Below are positions 5,861 to 5,873 of a DNA stretch of 5,873 bases, piece by piece; the stretch's first letter is position 1; every line of letters starts with the position of its first letter. The DNA is from an uncultured Magnetococcales bacterium (GTDB lineage Bacteria > Pseudomonadota > Magnetococcia > Magnetococcales > Magnetaquicoccaceae). A model generated the notes under the pieces. It did no database searches, was not told the DNA's origin, and saw only the letters and a program-made list of their open reading frames with translations. The stretch covers positions 1-5,873 of the forward strand of contig CAIWLA010000200.1 of assembly GCA_903913345.1 (NCBI GenBank), in the 5' to 3' direction. The position numbers were made by a program, and so were the translations under genes.

Positions 5861-5873
5861 TTTTGTCCCATTC

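Noticed and set aside
5786..5873. Pho box or sigma-70 promoter for the pst operon
   Set aside because: No convincing direct repeats or -35/-10 pair is seen in these 88 bp.

Overview
The window carries two blocks of genes, all on the minus strand, and their base composition differs sharply. The right-hand block (about 2089-5785) is GC-rich and is a phosphate-uptake operon. In transcription order it reads: a PhoU-domain protein with an extra C-terminal domain (5785-4691), pstC (4694-3762), pstA (3758-2886) and pstB (2892-2089). The genes are tightly packed: a 4-nt ATGA overlap, a 3-nt gap, then a 7-nt overlap. The phosphate-binding protein PstS and a PhoR/PhoB pair are not in the window.

The left-hand block (about 1-1842) is visibly richer in A+T. 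It encodes a PP2C-type Ser/Thr protein phosphatase (1842-745), followed one base after its stop codon by a eukaryotic-like Ser/Thr protein kinase (743-1) that runs off the left edge. Together they form a reversible-phosphorylation cassette. The composition change suggests a separate origin from the pst operon. A 246-bp stretch (1843-2088) separates the blocks. It holds a plausible extended -10 promoter for the cassette, and a perfect 10-bp inverted repeat that straddles the pstB stop codon.

PstC and PstA would form the membrane channel, PstB the ATPase, and the PhoU protein would link transport to phosphate signalling. Three of these proteins are unusual. The PhoU protein is fused to a domain resembling low-molecular-weight tyrosine phosphatase/ArsC whose catalytic P-loop has lost its Cys and Arg. 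PstB lacks the usual Q-loop Gln and H-loop His. The kinase has DFD in place of DFG and a degraded glycine loop.

The host is probably a GC-rich Gram-negative bacterium, most likely a proteobacterium. The REP-like GGGGG/CCCCC palindrome at 5810-5860 reminds me of alphaproteobacterial or magnetotactic-coccus genomes, but this is a weak guess and no marker gene fixes the taxon.
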